64,000 nt of DNA from Actinobacillus arthritidis (GTDB lineage: Bacteria; Pseudomonadota; Gammaproteobacteria; Enterobacterales; Pasteurellaceae), in the NCBI RefSeq assembly GCF_029774155.1, contig NZ_CP103833.1, forward strand, positions 1,922,001-1,986,000. The letters are read 5' to 3'. A model generated the notes under the pieces. The model was not told the origin of the DNA. It saw nothing but the letters and a program-made list of their open reading frames with translations, and ran no database searches. Shown here one piece after another: positions 41,675 through 50,635 of the stretch. Position 1 is the first letter of the stretch, and the number at the start of each line of letters is the position of its first letter. Position numbers and translations under genes: made by a program.

Positions 41675-42391
41675 GTGTTAGAAAATTTTTTACTGCAAAT
41701 TCCATTTATGGATGAAGCACGTGTAAAGCTAGTAATAGATGCCTTCTTCCCAATGGTTGAAGCGGCAGTCTTGGTTTCTATTCCGCTAGCGATCGCTTCT
41801 TTTATTATTGGTATGGCGATTGCGGTCGGTGTCGCCTTGATCCGAGTTACACCGGTAAACGGTATATTGCACCGCATTGCACTTGCGATTGTGAAAGTGT
41901 ATATCTCAATTATTCGAGGCACGCCGATGTTGGTGCAAATCTCGGTGGTGTTTTACGGTTTGCCGGCAATCGGTGTGTATATTGATCCGATTCCTGCGGC
42001 GATTATCGGTTTCTCGTTGAATATTGGTGCATACGGTTCGGAAACCGTGCGTGCGGCGATTTCTTCCGTGCCGAAAGGGCAATGGGAAGCCGGTTATACA
42101 ATCGGTATGACCTATATGCAAACCTTTCGCCGTATTATTGCCCCGCAAGCGATTCGCGTGGCTGTGCCACCGTTAAGTAATACTTTTATCGGTTTGTTTA
42201 AAGATACTTCATTAGCTTCTGTGGTGACCGTAACGGAAATGTTCCGTGTCGCACAACAAATGGCGAATATGTCTTACGACTTCTTGCCGGTATATATTGA
42301 GGCGGGTTTAATTTACTGGTGTTTCTGCTGGGTGCTTTTCTTGATTCAAGCAAAACTCGAACGCCGCTTTAACCGCTTTGTGGCGAAATAA
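41675..42391 (+). CDS. Cystine/methionine-type ABC permease (TcyL-like)
   Basis: The 238-residue HisM/TcyL-type permease has YISIIRGTPMLVQISVVFYGLP, PIPAAIIGFSLNIGAYGSE and the EAA loop PKGQWEAGYTIGMTYMQTF. It matches E. coli TcyL (YecS) well. The start is a GTG at 41675 after TAGGAAAG. Together with the next gene it forms a two-gene importer without a local binding protein. MetJ boxes upstream suggest sulfur-amino-acid control. Confidence 0.85.
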   Translation: MLENFLLQIPFMDEARVKLVIDAFFPMVEAAVLVSIPLAIASFIIGMAIAVGVALIRVTPVNGILHRIALAIVKVYISIIRGTPMLVQISVVFYGLPAIGVYIDPIPAAIIGFSLNIGAYGSETVRAAISSVPKGQWEAGYTIGMTYMQTFRRIIAPQAIRVAVPPLSNTFIGLFKDTSLASVVTVTEMFRVAQQMANMSYDFLPVYIEAGLIYWCFCWVLFLIQAKLERRFNRFVAK

Positions 42392-42412
42392 TGGTTAACC
42401 ACGGAAAATAAG

Positions 42413-43162
42413 ATGATCAAAATTAGCAATATTCATAAAACTTTTGGTGATAACACGATTTTACGTGGTATTGATCTGGAAATTAAAAAAGGTCAGGTGG
42501 TGGTAATTCTTGGACCTTCTGGTTCCGGTAAAACCACATTTTTACGTTGTTTAAATGCGTTGGAAATGCCGGAGCAAGGCACTATCACGTTTGACGGTTC
42601 AGAGCCGTTAAGCGTAGATTTTTCCGCGAAAAATATCAAAAAACAGATTCTTGTCCTACGCCGTAAATCGGGTATGGTGTTCCAAAATTACAACTTATTT
42701 CCACACAAAACCGCATTGGAAAATGTGATGGAAGGTCCGGTATTTGTGCAAGGTAAAAAGCCGGAACAAGCTAAAGAGGAAGCCGAGAAATTATTGGCAA
42801 AAGTCGGTTTATCCGATAAAGCACAGCTTTACCCGTTCCAATTATCCGGCGGTCAGCAACAGCGTGTCGGCATTGCTCGTGCATTAGCGATTCAGCCGGA
42901 ACTGATGTTATTTGATGAACCGACTTCGGCACTTGATCCGGAATTAGTGCAAGATGTGTTGAATACCATGAAAGAGTTGGCACTAGAAGGCTGGACAATG
43001 GTGGTGGTTACGCACGAAATCAAGTTTGCATTAGATGTGGCGGATGTAGTGGTCGTGATGGACGGTGGAGAAATTGTCGAACAAGGTTCGCCGGCACAGC
43101 TTTTCCAAAATCCACAACACGAACGTACTAAACGTTTTTTACATCAAATTCGTGTGGATTAG
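42413..43162 (+). CDS. Cystine/methionine-type ABC ATPase (TcyN-like)
   Basis: The 249-residue ATPase has Walker A GPSGSGKTTFLRCLN at about residues 35-49, Q-loop GMVFQNYNLFPHKTA, signature LSGGQQQRVGIARAL, Walker B LMLFDEPTSALDPE and switch VTHEIKF. It resembles E. coli TcyN (YecC). It lies 21 bp behind the permease gene in the same operon. Confidence 0.87.
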   Translation: MIKISNIHKTFGDNTILRGIDLEIKKGQVVVILGPSGSGKTTFLRCLNALEMPEQGTITFDGSEPLSVDFSAKNIKKQILVLRRKSGMVFQNYNLFPHKTALENVMEGPVFVQGKKPEQAKEEAEKLLAKVGLSDKAQLYPFQLSGGQQQRVGIARALAIQPELMLFDEPTSALDPELVQDVLNTMKELALEGWTMVVVTHEIKFALDVADVVVVMDGGEIVEQGSPAQLFQNPQHERTKRFLHQIRVD

Positions 43163-43194
43163 ATTTTCTGATATGATGGATTTGATTAATCTAT

Positions 43195-43219
43195 GGAACG
43201 AGCATTAAATGCCCGTTCC
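43195..43219 (+). terminator. Hairpin after the TcyLN-like operon
   Basis: GGAACGAGCATT / AATGCCCGTTCC pairs with one mismatch at 43195-43219, 30 bp after the stop. There is no good T-run, so termination is probable but not certain. The remaining gap to 43527 is AT-rich with nothing recognisable. Confidence 0.55.
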
Positions 43220-43527
43220 ATCTCTGATATATTATCTTCCTAATTGTCTCACCGTTTTGACTAAACATTTTCATTTTCTTAGATTTATTTGTTACTTTGT
43301 GAATATGAGTCATTCATTAAATGTGTTAATTTTAACTTAATGTTGTTTATTAAATTTTGTACTTCTATTGCGGAATTATAAGTATTTTGGTGCTAATATT
43401 TCTGTTTGTCGTAAGATTTCCCCAATCTAGTGATTCTCAATAGATTATTGAAATGTCTTCAAAAGGTGTTCAACTCTAGATTCCAGAAAATTCATTAAGT
43501 ATATTTTCCATATTGATACCTAATAAG

Positions 43528-43552
43528 AAGGGCAGGTATGTTACCTGCCCTT
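43528..43552 (-). terminator. Terminator of hslU
   Basis: AAGGGCAGGTA / TACCTGCCCTT (43528-43552) is a perfect 11-bp stem with a 3-nt loop, directly after the hslU stop. Confidence 0.85.
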
Positions 43553-43557
43553 AAACT

Positions 43558-44879
43558 TTAAAGAATAAAACGACTTAAATCTTCATTCTCTACTACGTCA
43601 TTTAACGCATCTTGTACGTATTTCTCATCAATTACGATTTTCTCGCCTGAGCGTTCGCTTGCGTCGAATGAGATGCCATCCATAAGGCGTTCTAATACGG
43701 TGTGTAAGCGACGAGCACCGATGTTTTCGGTTTTTTCGTTTACACGGAATGCCGATTCGGCGATTTTGCTGATACCGTCTTTAGTAAACTCGATTTCCAC
43801 ACCTTCGGTTTTCATTAACTCACGATATTGTAGCGTTAATGAAGCGTTCGGTTCGGTGAGGATACGTTCAAAATCTTCTTTAGTCAGTGATTTTAATTCG
43901 ACGCGAATTGGTAAACGACCTTGTAATTCCGGTAATAAATCTGACGGGCGAGCCACTTGGAATGCACCTGAACAGATAAATAAAATATGATCGGTTTTTA
44001 CCATACCGTGTTTGGTGTTGACCGTAGAACCTTCGATAATCGGCAGTAAATCACGTTGTACACCTTCACGAGAAACGTCGCCGCCTGAATGTTCGCCTTT
44101 TTTACAGATTTTGTCGATCTCATCAATAAATACGATACCGTGCTGTTCAACCGCTTCAATCGCTTGTTGTTTCAACTCTTCCGGATTTACCAGTTTTGCC
44201 GCTTCTTCGTCTACCATCACTTTTAACGCATCTTTGATTTTCATTTTGCGTTTTTTAGTTTTGTTCGGCGACATACCTTCAAATAACGATTGAAGCTGTG
44301 AAGTCATTTCTTCCATACCCGGTGGCGTCATAATTTCTACGCTCACTTGTGCCGCTACATCAATTTCGATCTCTTTATCATCAAGCTGACCTTCACGCAA
44401 TTTTTTGCGGAACACTTGGCGAGTTGAGCTATTATCGCTTTCTTGTACGTTACCCCATTGATCTTTTGCCGGCGGTAATAACACATCTAAAATACGATCT
44501 TCCGCGCATCTTGTGCACGCATACGGTTTTTTTCGACCGCTTGTGACTTGACTAATTTCACTGCAACATCGGTTAGATCTTTGATAATCGAATCGACTTC
44601 TTTACCAACATAACCTACTTCTGTGAATTTAGTCGCTTCCACTTTAATAAAAGGTGCGTTAGCTAATTTTGCTAAACGGCGTGCGATTTCGGTTTTACCC
44701 ACACCGGTCGGGCCGATCATCAGAATGTTTTTCGGAGTAACTTCTTGGCGAAGTTCTTCTGGTAATTGCATTCTTCTCCAACGGTTACGTAGTGCGATGG
44801 CCACCGCACGTTTTGCTTCGTTCTGTCCGATAATATGTGCGTCTAATTCCGACACAATTTCACGAGGGGTCATTGACAT
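43558..44879 (-). CDS. hslU: HslU, unfoldase of the HslUV protease (frameshifted here)
   Basis: The N-terminal frame (44879 down) starts [20 protein letters not shown] and has Walker [16 protein letters not shown] near residue 60. The C-terminal frame has Walker [13 protein letters not shown], the AAA sensor region [13 protein letters not shown] and ends in EDLSRFIL, which docks into HslV. The break is at about 44500-44506: the upper frame reads AQDARKIVF and stops, but [18 protein letters not shown] is expected. Adding one G (GCGGCG for GCGCG) joins them to about 440 residues. It is a heat-shock ATPase that feeds substrates to HslV, encoded upstream. Confidence 0.92.
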
Positions 44880-44901
44880 ATTTTTTGTTCCTTCTAAATA
44901 A

Positions 44902-45017
44902 CTCCCCTCCTTAGCAAGGAGGGGCAGGGGGAGATTTGGCAGAATAGCATTACGCTCATACGAAAATTTGATCCTGTTATCAAATCTCCCCTACCCCCTC
45001 TTTTCTAAAGAGGGGGA
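44902..45017. repeat. Paired inverted-repeat element (copy 2)
   Basis: Inverted arms of about 40 bp at 44902-44941 and 44978-45017 each hold a CCCCTC...GAGGGG hairpin plus GGGGAGATTTG. They flank a 36-bp core. It is related to the element at 6322-6488, but with a shorter core. Here it separates hslV from hslU within what is usually one operon, and would place strong RNA structure between them. Confidence 0.8.
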
Positions 45018-45030
45018 CATTTTTTTAATT

Positions 45031-45549
45031 TTAAACTTCTTCGATTACGTGATTATGGTTGCTGTAAATATCAATATCACCGGCGATTTTTAATGCTTCC
45101 GCCACGATTTCTTTTGCAGATAAATTATTTTGCGTGCGAAGTAGTGCAAGTGCCGCTTTGGCATAGTTACCGCCGGAGCCAATGGCTAACACGTCTTGTT
45201 CCGGCTCAATTACATCGCCCGAGCCTGAAACTAATAAAAATTCGCTTTCGTTTGCCACAATCATCATCGCTTCTAATTTACGAAGTGAACGTTCGGTACG
45301 CCATTCTTTTGCCAGTTCCACCGCAGATTTGATTAAGTGACCTTGGTGTAATTCTAATTTTTTCTCGAATAAATCACGTAAGATAAACGCATCGGCAGTT
45401 GAACCTGCAAAACCGGTTACCACTTTATCTTTATACATACGGCGTACTTTGCGTACCGTGCCTTTTTCTACACAATTACCTAGCGTTGCTTGTCCGTCAC
45501 CACCGATAGCGACTTTGCCATCTTTACGAACACATACGATCGTTGTCAT
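45031..45549 (-). CDS. hslV: HslV, peptidase of the HslUV protease
   Basis: The 172-residue proteasome-type threonine peptidase exposes its nucleophile Thr2 ([11 protein letters not shown]) after Met removal. [20 protein letters not shown] and [20 protein letters not shown] match the family. The order hslV-hslU is as in E. coli, but the usual short gap is here enlarged by the inverted-repeat element. Confidence 0.96.
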   Translation of the reverse strand: MTTIVCVRKDGKVAIGGDGQATLGNCVEKGTVRKVRRMYKDKVVTGFAGSTADAFILRDLFEKKLELHQGHLIKSAVELAKEWRTERSLRKLEAMMIVANESEFLLVSGSGDVIEPEQDVLAIGSGGNYAKAALALLRTQNNLSAKEIVAEALKIAGDIDIYSNHNHVIEEV

Positions 45550-45627
45550 ATTAAATCCTTGTCCTTTATTTTAGGGAAAACTGCGGTATTAAATGGGGAG
45601 AAATTTGCCTTTTTCAAGGAGAAGCGG

Positions 45628-46341
45628 TCAGATTTCACAAGAAAATTGCAAATTCATCGCAACCGGCTTGTTGTTCGCTGATTCGATTTGAGCTTTATAC
45701 GCTAACACTTTTACTCCAGCATTTTTCGCTTGTTCAAATAAGGCGGCATATTGCGGATCAATCTGTTTTGCCACGGAAAAACGTTGGATACCGGTGTGTA
45801 AAATTGCGAAAAATATGACCGCTTGTTGCCCTGATTCAGCAATCGCGACCAGTTCTCGCAAGTGTTTTTGTCCTCGTTCTGTTTTGGCATCAGGGAACAT
45901 CCCCAAGCCGTTTTCGGTGAGTAAGGTGGTGGATTTTACTTCTACAAAACAGTCGGGCTGATTGTCCGCTTTTAACAGAAAATCAATCCGACTATTTTCC
46001 GCCCCGTATTTTTGTTCGGGCAAGATGGTTTGGTACTCGGCAAATTCATCTATCCAGCGATTTTCTAATGCCTCTTGCACCAGCTGATTAGCTCGTTGGG
46101 TATTTACACAAATAAAATCGCCTGCTTGAGTTTGGGTTAGTTCCCAAGTGTGAGCATATTTGCGTTTAGGATTATCAGAGGTGGAAAACCAAACGATATC
46201 GCCGGCAGTGGCACAGCCGGTCATTGCACCGGTGTTGGGACAATGTAGGGTAATTTGCTCGCCGTTAGGCGACAGAATATCGGCTAAAAAACGTTTATAA
46301 CGTTTGATTAATATGCCGCAAGAAAGAGAAGGAAATTGCAT
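45628..46341 (-). CDS. sfsA: SfsA family DNA-binding/nuclease-like protein
   Basis: The 237-residue protein has the OB-like N-terminus ([25 protein letters not shown]) and the PD-(D/E)XK-like core ([38 protein letters not shown]). E. coli SfsA affects maltose metabolism when overexpressed, but its real role is unknown. Confidence 0.92.
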   Translation of the reverse strand: MQFPSLSCGILIKRYKRFLADILSPNGEQITLHCPNTGAMTGCATAGDIVWFSTSDNPKRKYAHTWELTQTQAGDFICVNTQRANQLVQEALENRWIDEFAEYQTILPEQKYGAENSRIDFLLKADNQPDCFVEVKSTTLLTENGLGMFPDAKTERGQKHLRELVAIAESGQQAVIFFAILHTGIQRFSVAKQIDPQYAALFEQAKNAGVKVLAYKAQIESANNKPVAMNLQFSCEI

Positions 46342-46365
46342 AATAACCTTTGATTTATAAAGAAA

Positions 46366-46392
46366 AAAACCGCTTTTTGCAAAGCGGTTTTT
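46366..46392. terminator. Hairpin AAAAACCGCTTTTTGCAAAGCGGTTTTT upstream of sfsA
   Basis: A short stem ACCGCTTT / AAAGCGGT with A-rich and T-rich flanks lies between sfsA (minus) and the peptide gene region (plus). It has the form of a bidirectional terminator. Because it is upstream of sfsA, it may end a transcript coming from the right. Confidence 0.6.
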
Positions 46393-46422
46393 GTGTCAAA
46401 CTGAGTAACGGTTGGTCAGGTT

Positions 46423-46454
46423 GTTATTACCTGACTGGCGGGTCAGGTAATAAC
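46423..46454 (+). repeat. Perfect 13-bp hairpin before the small peptide gene
   Basis: GTTATTACCTGAC (46423-46435) and GTCAGGTAATAAC (46442-46454) pair perfectly around a 6-nt loop. It lies 49 bp before the small frame at 46504 and has no T-run. It could be a 5' leader structure or an operator. Confidence 0.7.
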
Positions 46455-46503
46455 TTAATCTCGATCAGCTTGGTTTAACAATCTGATATAAGGAGAACGA
46501 GAA

Positions 46504-46569
46504 ATGAAAGCATTTTGGCTTATCATTATCTTTTTAGTGTTATTACTTGTTTGCTCACCAGCGCAGTAA
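46504..46569 (+). CDS. Possible 21-residue hydrophobic peptide
   Basis: The frame encodes MKAFWLIIIFLVLLLVCSPAQ. It follows a good ribosome site (AAGGAGAACGAGAA) spaced correctly for the ATG. The product is one membrane helix, or a signal-like peptide ending in LLVC. It is flanked by a perfect hairpin upstream (46423-46454) and by an 8-bp stem (ACACGGCA / TGCCGTGT, 46586-46611) downstream, which together look like a short self-contained transcript. Single-helix peptides of this size include type I toxins and small membrane regulators. I do not recognise a family, and it may not be translated. Confidence 0.45.
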   Translation: MKAFWLIIIFLVLLLVCSPAQ

Positions 46570-46585
46570 TAACCTAAAACCAACT

Positions 46586-46616
46586 ACACGGCAGGTATTC
46601 GCTTGCCGTGTTCTTA
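46586..46616 (+). terminator. Putative terminator after the small peptide gene
   Basis: ACACGGCA (46586-46593) and TGCCGTGT (46604-46611) form an 8-bp stem followed by TCTTACT, a weak T-tract. Confidence 0.5.
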
Positions 46617-46647
46617 CTATAAGTCGAGTTGCTTAAATTTTCAACCC

Positions 46648-47040
46648 TTAAATTTCATAAAACTCTAGCGGTAAACCGTCCGGATCTTTAAAGAAAGTGA
46701 AGCGTTTACCGGTCAAATCATCAATTCGAATCGGTTCACATTTCACTGCATTTTTTGCTAAAAATTCGACCGCTTGTTGCACATCTTTTACACGAAACGC
46801 TAAATGGCGCAAGCCACAGGCCTCCGGACTATTTGGGCGTTGTGGCGGATTCGGAAAACTAAATAATTCAATTTGCGAACCGTCGGCAAAACGAAGATCG
46901 AGCTTATAGCTTTCACGTGCCGCACGGTAAGTTTCTTCAATAATTTCCGCACCGAGAATTTGCGTATAAAAATGTTTGGATTTGGCATAATCACCGGCAA
47001 TAATTGCGACGTGATGGAAGCCGAGAATGGGTGTTGACAT
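46648..47040 (-). CDS. yaeR: YaeR-like VOC/glyoxalase-family protein
   Basis: The 130-residue vicinal-oxygen-chelate protein has FHHVAIIAGDYAKSKHFYT, IELFSFPNPPQRPNSPEACG, LRHLAFRVKD and FFKDPDGLPLEFYEI. These match E. coli YaeR closely. Putative metal ligands are His9, Glu/His of IELF and LRHL, and the late Glu. Its substrate is unknown; it is related to but distinct from GloA. Confidence 0.85.
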   Translation of the reverse strand: MSTPILGFHHVAIIAGDYAKSKHFYTQILGAEIIEETYRAARESYKLDLRFADGSQIELFSFPNPPQRPNSPEACGLRHLAFRVKDVQQAVEFLAKNAVKCEPIRIDDLTGKRFTFFKDPDGLPLEFYEI

Positions 47041-47122
47041 AAATTTCCTTGTAAAAGTTTTGCAAAAAAACTGTTAAATATGATCGCTTAGGTTATGATG
47101 CACGGCTTGGTATTATTTCGAT

Positions 47123-48283
47123 ATGAAAAGGCTTCAAGTGAAAACAAAATTGCAGTTCCCTTTAGCACAATCTGATCCGAATCAGCCGTTTGCCAAAGCA
47201 GTGTTAACTTGGTTCGCACAGTATGGGCGTAAACATTTACCTTGGCAACAAAATAAAACCTTATATGGTGTTTGGTTGTCGGAAGTGATGTTACAACAAA
47301 CGCAGGTTGTAACAGTTATTCCGTATTTCGAACGTTTTATTGAACGTTTTCCAACGGTAACGGACTTAGCGGATGCACATATTGATGAAGTTTTGCATTT
47401 ATGGACCGGGTTAGGCTATTACGCACGAGCCAGAAATTTGCATAAAGCGGCACAGCAAATTCGAGATCAATTCGGTGGTGAATTTCCGACCGATTTTACT
47501 GATGTTTTGGCGCTTTCAGGTGTTGGGTGCAGTACGGCGGGTGCGATTTTATCGTCCGTGTTAAATGCACCATATCCAATTTTAGACGGTAATGTAAAAC
47601 GGGTGCTTTCTCGTGCATTTGCGGTGGAAGGCTGGAGTGGCGAAAAAAGCGTAGAAAATAAATTGTGGCACTTAACTGCAAGTATCACGCCGAATCGTCA
47701 AGTTGCCGATTTTAATCAGGCGATGATGGATCTCGGTGCTATGGTCTGTATTCGTAGCAAACCGAAATGTTCGTTATGTCCGTTAGCGAATTTATGCGAA
47801 GCGAATCGGCTTGAAGCATGGGATAAATTTCCGGCAAAAAAACCGAAGAAAACTTTACCGGAACGTCAGGCGTATTTTTTGATTATCAAATCGGGCGACA
47901 AGATTTTATTGGAACAGCGTGAAGCAAAAGGGCTTTGGGGCGGATTATACGTATTTCCGCAATTTGAAGATATGGATGAGCTTAAGCAGTCGCTTGCCGA
48001 ACAGAATTTGCAAATTTCTCAGCAATTAATCGCATTTCGCCACACATTCAGCCATTTTCATTTAGATATTACCCCGATTTTGGTAGATCTGGATTTGCAA
48101 AAAAATGCTAAAAATCAACCGCTTGTCGTACAAGAAAATTGCGGAAATTATCGCCTTTCAGTATCTTCAACCGCTAATTATTGGTATGATTTACAATTAC
48201 CGAGCGAAATAGGTTTGGCAACGCCCGTAAAACGTATTTTGGACGAACTCAGTTTAACGCTAACTAGCACTAATAAGGAATAA
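47123..48283 (+). CDS. mutY: MutY, adenine DNA glycosylase
   Basis: The 386-residue enzyme removes A mispaired with 8-oxoG. It has [22 protein letters not shown], the catalytic Asp in the [12 protein letters not shown] region, the [4Fe-4S] loop [17 protein letters not shown], and a C-terminal NUDIX-like MutT domain. The helix-hairpin-helix reads [14 protein letters not shown]; the family form is LPGVGRSTAGA, so Pro and Arg are replaced by Ser and Cys. A GTG at 47138 with an AAAAGG site is a plausible alternative start. It is followed by yggX and mltC, the E. coli order. Confidence 0.93.
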   Translation: MKRLQVKTKLQFPLAQSDPNQPFAKAVLTWFAQYGRKHLPWQQNKTLYGVWLSEVMLQQTQVVTVIPYFERFIERFPTVTDLADAHIDEVLHLWTGLGYYARARNLHKAAQQIRDQFGGEFPTDFTDVLALSGVGCSTAGAILSSVLNAPYPILDGNVKRVLSRAFAVEGWSGEKSVENKLWHLTASITPNRQVADFNQAMMDLGAMVCIRSKPKCSLCPLANLCEANRLEAWDKFPAKKPKKTLPERQAYFLIIKSGDKILLEQREAKGLWGGLYVFPQFEDMDELKQSLAEQNLQISQQLIAFRHTFSHFHLDITPILVDLDLQKNAKNQPLVVQENCGNYRLSVSSTANYWYDLQLPSEIGLATPVKRILDELSLTLTSTNKE

Positions 48284-48286
48284 AAA

Positions 48287-48556
48287 ATGGCTCGTATTGT
48301 ATTTTGTGAGTATTTAAAACAAGAAGCTGAAGGCTTAGATTTTCAATTATATCCCGGCGAATTGGGTAAGCGTATTTTTGATTCTATTAGTAAACAAGCG
48401 TGGTCGGAATGGATTAAAAAACAAACGATGCTCGTGAATGAGAAAAAATTAAATATGATGAATCCTGAGCATCGCAAATTACTTGAAACGGAAATGGTTA
48501 ACTTCCTATTTGAAGGTAAAGATGTTCAGATCGAAGGTTATATTCCTGTCGAATAG
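48287..48556 (+). CDS. yggX: YggX, iron-trafficking/oxidative protection protein
   Basis: The 89-residue protein starts [20 protein letters not shown], then [18 protein letters not shown] and [17 protein letters not shown]. These are hallmarks of YggX, which protects Fe-S proteins from oxidative damage. It starts 4 bp after the mutY stop, suggesting coupled translation of two oxidative-damage genes. Confidence 0.94.
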   Translation: MARIVFCEYLKQEAEGLDFQLYPGELGKRIFDSISKQAWSEWIKKQTMLVNEKKLNMMNPEHRKLLETEMVNFLFEGKDVQIEGYIPVE

Positions 48557-48579
48557 AAATAATAAGGTATTGATTTATA

Positions 48580-49680
48580 ATGAAAAAATATACTAAATAT
48601 TTACCGTTGCTTTTGGTTATTCCATTTCTAGCATCCTGTGGTAGTAGCAGTTCAACCAAAAAGACGAAAAGAACCAAAACACGTGTAGATTACAATACTA
48701 AAGATACGAATGGTTTAGATATTTTAACCGGGCAATTCTCGCATAATATCGATGATATTTGGGGAAGTAATGAACTTTTAGTCGCGAGTAAAAAAGACTA
48801 CGTAAAATATACGGACCAGTTCTATACACGTAGCCATATTTCATTTGAAGACGGTCAAATTACGATTGAAACTTTAGGCGATCAAAACCGCTTACGTAAC
48901 AGTATTATTCATACATTATTAATGGGATCGGACCCTAAAGGGATTGATCTTTTTGCATCTGGTGATGCACCTATTAGTAGTCGCCCATTCCTTGCAGGGC
49001 AGGTAAATGACCAGTTTGGGCGTGATATTAATAATGTGGCTATTGCTAATGATTTTGCAACCTATTTAATTCAAAATAAATTACAAACGCGTCGTTTGCA
49101 AAACGGGCGAACCGTAACTTATGTCGCGATTAAAATGGTGGCAGGACATATTGAAGTACGTGCGCGTCAATATTTGCCGTTAGTACGTAAAATGGCGAAG
49201 CGTTATGGCATCGAACCAAGCTTGATTTTAGGTATTATGGAAGTCGAATCCGCATTTAACCCTTACGCGGTAAGTTATGCGAATGCGATTGGCTTAATGC
49301 AGGTTGTACCTCGCACGGCAGGACGTGATATTTTTGCTCGTAAAGGCTTTGGTGGACAGCCAGATCGGGCTTATTTATATAATCCGGAACAAAATATTGA
49401 TTCTGGTACAATGTACTTAACTATTTTACGAGATGAATACTTAGATGGTATTTCAGATCCGGTATCAAAACGTTATGCGATGATTTCTGCGTATAACAGT
49501 GGTGCGGGTGCAGTATTGAAAGTATTTGATAGCGATAAGTATGAAGCGGTTGATCGCATTAATGAACTTTCGCCGGATGCGGTATATCGTATTTTAACCA
49601 CGGCACACCCATCATCACAGGCACGTAATTACTTACGAAAAGTATCTACGGCACGCGAAAAATATGTAAGTATTCGTTAA
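48580..49680 (+). CDS. mltC: MltC, membrane-bound lytic murein transglycosylase C
   Basis: The 366-residue lipoprotein (signal [11 protein letters not shown]) has an N-terminal DUF3393 domain and a C-terminal SLT domain. The catalytic Glu is in [21 protein letters not shown], with [13 protein letters not shown] and [16 protein letters not shown] further on. It cleaves peptidoglycan glycan strands at the outer membrane. It ends the mutY-yggX-mltC operon. Confidence 0.94.
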   Translation: MKKYTKYLPLLLVIPFLASCGSSSSTKKTKRTKTRVDYNTKDTNGLDILTGQFSHNIDDIWGSNELLVASKKDYVKYTDQFYTRSHISFEDGQITIETLGDQNRLRNSIIHTLLMGSDPKGIDLFASGDAPISSRPFLAGQVNDQFGRDINNVAIANDFATYLIQNKLQTRRLQNGRTVTYVAIKMVAGHIEVRARQYLPLVRKMAKRYGIEPSLILGIMEVESAFNPYAVSYANAIGLMQVVPRTAGRDIFARKGFGGQPDRAYLYNPEQNIDSGTMYLTILRDEYLDGISDPVSKRYAMISAYNSGAGAVLKVFDSDKYEAVDRINELSPDAVYRILTTAHPSSQARNYLRKVSTAREKYVSIR

Positions 49681-49755
49681 TTTGTTGTTTTTTAACACAA
49701 AAAGTATAAAAAAGATTCGTTTAAACAGGCTTTTTTAAATATTTAAAAAAAATGT

Positions 49756-49784
49756 TTGACGAGGGAGAGCAAAATCAGCATAAT
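49756..49784 (+). promoter_or_regulatory. Promoter of the first tRNA-Phe/tRNA-Asn pair
   Basis: TTGACG (49756-49761), a 17-bp spacer and CATAAT (49779-49784) lie 20 bp before the tRNA. The start region GCACTCCGC is GC-rich, as in stringently controlled stable-RNA promoters. Confidence 0.8.
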
Positions 49785-49804
49785 GCACTCCGCAACAAGA
49801 CGTT

Positions 49805-49880
49805 GCCTCGATAGCTCAGTCGGTAGAGCAGGGGATTGAAAATCCCCGTGTCGGTGGTTCGATTCCGCCTCGAGGCACCA
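49805..49880 (+). tRNA. tRNA-Phe (GAA), copy 1
   Basis: A complete 76-nt cloverleaf with encoded CCA. The acceptor pairs GCCTCGA/TCGAGGC, the D loop is AGTCGGTA, the anticodon loop TTGAAAA contains GAA, and the T arm is GGTGGTTCGATTCCGCC. Copy 2 at 50067 is identical. Confidence 0.97.
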
Positions 49881-49885
49881 TCTAT

Positions 49886-49961
49886 TCCTCCTTAGTTCAG
49901 TCGGTAGAACGGTGGACTGTTAATCCATATGTCGCAGGTTCGAGTCCCGCAGGAGGAGCCA
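49886..49961 (+). tRNA. tRNA-Asn (GTT), copy 1
   Basis: A complete 76-nt cloverleaf with encoded CCA. The acceptor pairs TCCTCCT/AGGAGGA, the anticodon loop CTGTTAA contains GTT, and the T loop TTCGAGT is normal. It lies 5 nt after tRNA-Phe, so both come from one precursor. Confidence 0.97.
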
Positions 49962-49971
49962 TATTTAGAAG

Positions 49972-49998
49972 CCCTGATGAAATCATCAGGGTTTTCAT
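49972..49998 (+). terminator. Terminator after tRNA pair 1
   Basis: CCCTGATGA / TCATCAGGG is a perfect 9-bp stem (49972-49991) followed by TTTTCATTT. Confidence 0.85.
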
Positions 49999-50034
49999 TT
50001 ATCCTTAATCAAAAAAGAGATTTGGTTAAGATAA

Positions 50035-50065
50035 TTTTGTATTTTATAGATTATCAAATACAAAA
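50035..50065 (+). repeat. 10-bp inverted repeat abutting tRNA-Phe copy 2
   Basis: TTTTGTATTT (50035-50044) and AAATACAAAA (50056-50065) pair perfectly, ending one base before the tRNA. It lies where the promoter of the second pair should be. Confidence 0.6.
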
Positions 50066-50066
50066 T

Positions 50067-50142
50067 GCCTCGATAGCTCAGTCGGTAGAGCAGGGGATTG
50101 AAAATCCCCGTGTCGGTGGTTCGATTCCGCCTCGAGGCACCA
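50067..50142 (+). tRNA. tRNA-Phe (GAA), copy 2
   Basis: Identical in all 76 nt to the copy at 49805. It is part of a 177-bp direct duplication (49804-49980 = 50066-50242). Confidence 0.97.
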
Positions 50143-50147
50143 TCTAT

Positions 50148-50223
50148 TCCTCCTTAGTTCAGTCGGTAGAACGGTGGACTGTTAATCCATATGTCGCAGG
50201 TTCGAGTCCCGCAGGAGGAGCCA
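50148..50223 (+). tRNA. tRNA-Asn (GTT), copy 2
   Basis: Identical in all 76 nt to the copy at 49886, with the same 5-nt spacer after tRNA-Phe. Confidence 0.97.
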
Positions 50224-50230
50224 TATTTAG

Positions 50231-50265
50231 AAGCCCTGATGATTCATTCATCGGGGCTTTGTTTT
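50231..50265 (+). terminator. Terminator after tRNA pair 2
   Basis: AAGCCCTGATGA / TCATCGGGGCTT pairs with one G-T wobble (50231-50259), followed by TGTTTTATTT. The 5' arm is shared with the first terminator, and the 3' arm differs. Confidence 0.82.
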
Positions 50266-50397
50266 ATTTGTTTCTTTTTAAAGATAAAAAATGAGCGATT
50301 TATTGACTGTTGACTGAAATTTTGTGATCTCTCTCCGATTTTTAGAAAAAAGCTGAAATATTCCTTCGCAAATTATTTATAGTAGAGGTATTATTAT

Positions 50398-50476
50398 AGG
50401 AAATAATAAATAAAATGATTCCTCGAATATCGTCCATTTGTGCGACATTACTTTTGATAGTAGTGTCGCATTTTTT
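50398..50476 (+). ncRNA. Candidate small RNA ending in a strong terminator
   Basis: TGCGACATTACT (50441-50452) and AGTAGTGTCGCA (50459-50470) pair with one wobble and are followed by T6, a classic intrinsic terminator with no protein gene in front of it. A TATAGT or TATTAT box lies near 50380-50398. A 40-codon hydrophobic frame (50415-50537) overlaps the hairpin but has no well-placed ribosome site, so an RNA seems the better reading. Promoter and start are guesses. Confidence 0.4.
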
Positions 50477-50635
50477 ATTGTCTTTATATTTCCTGGTCAC
50501 TTATACCTTTATTACTTTCTTTCTGCAAGAAAGCTAAATTTTTTGTATAATGCTAGCATTTTTCGTACTTATTTCTCCGCATTAAGCCATATTTAAGCGG
50601 TCGAGTTTCATTAAAATTTTGTAAAAGAGAACAAT

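Noticed and set aside
49929..50294. 121-codon frame running across the second tRNA pair
   Set aside because: It overlaps three tRNA genes and a terminator; its length is a by-product of the tRNA sequence.
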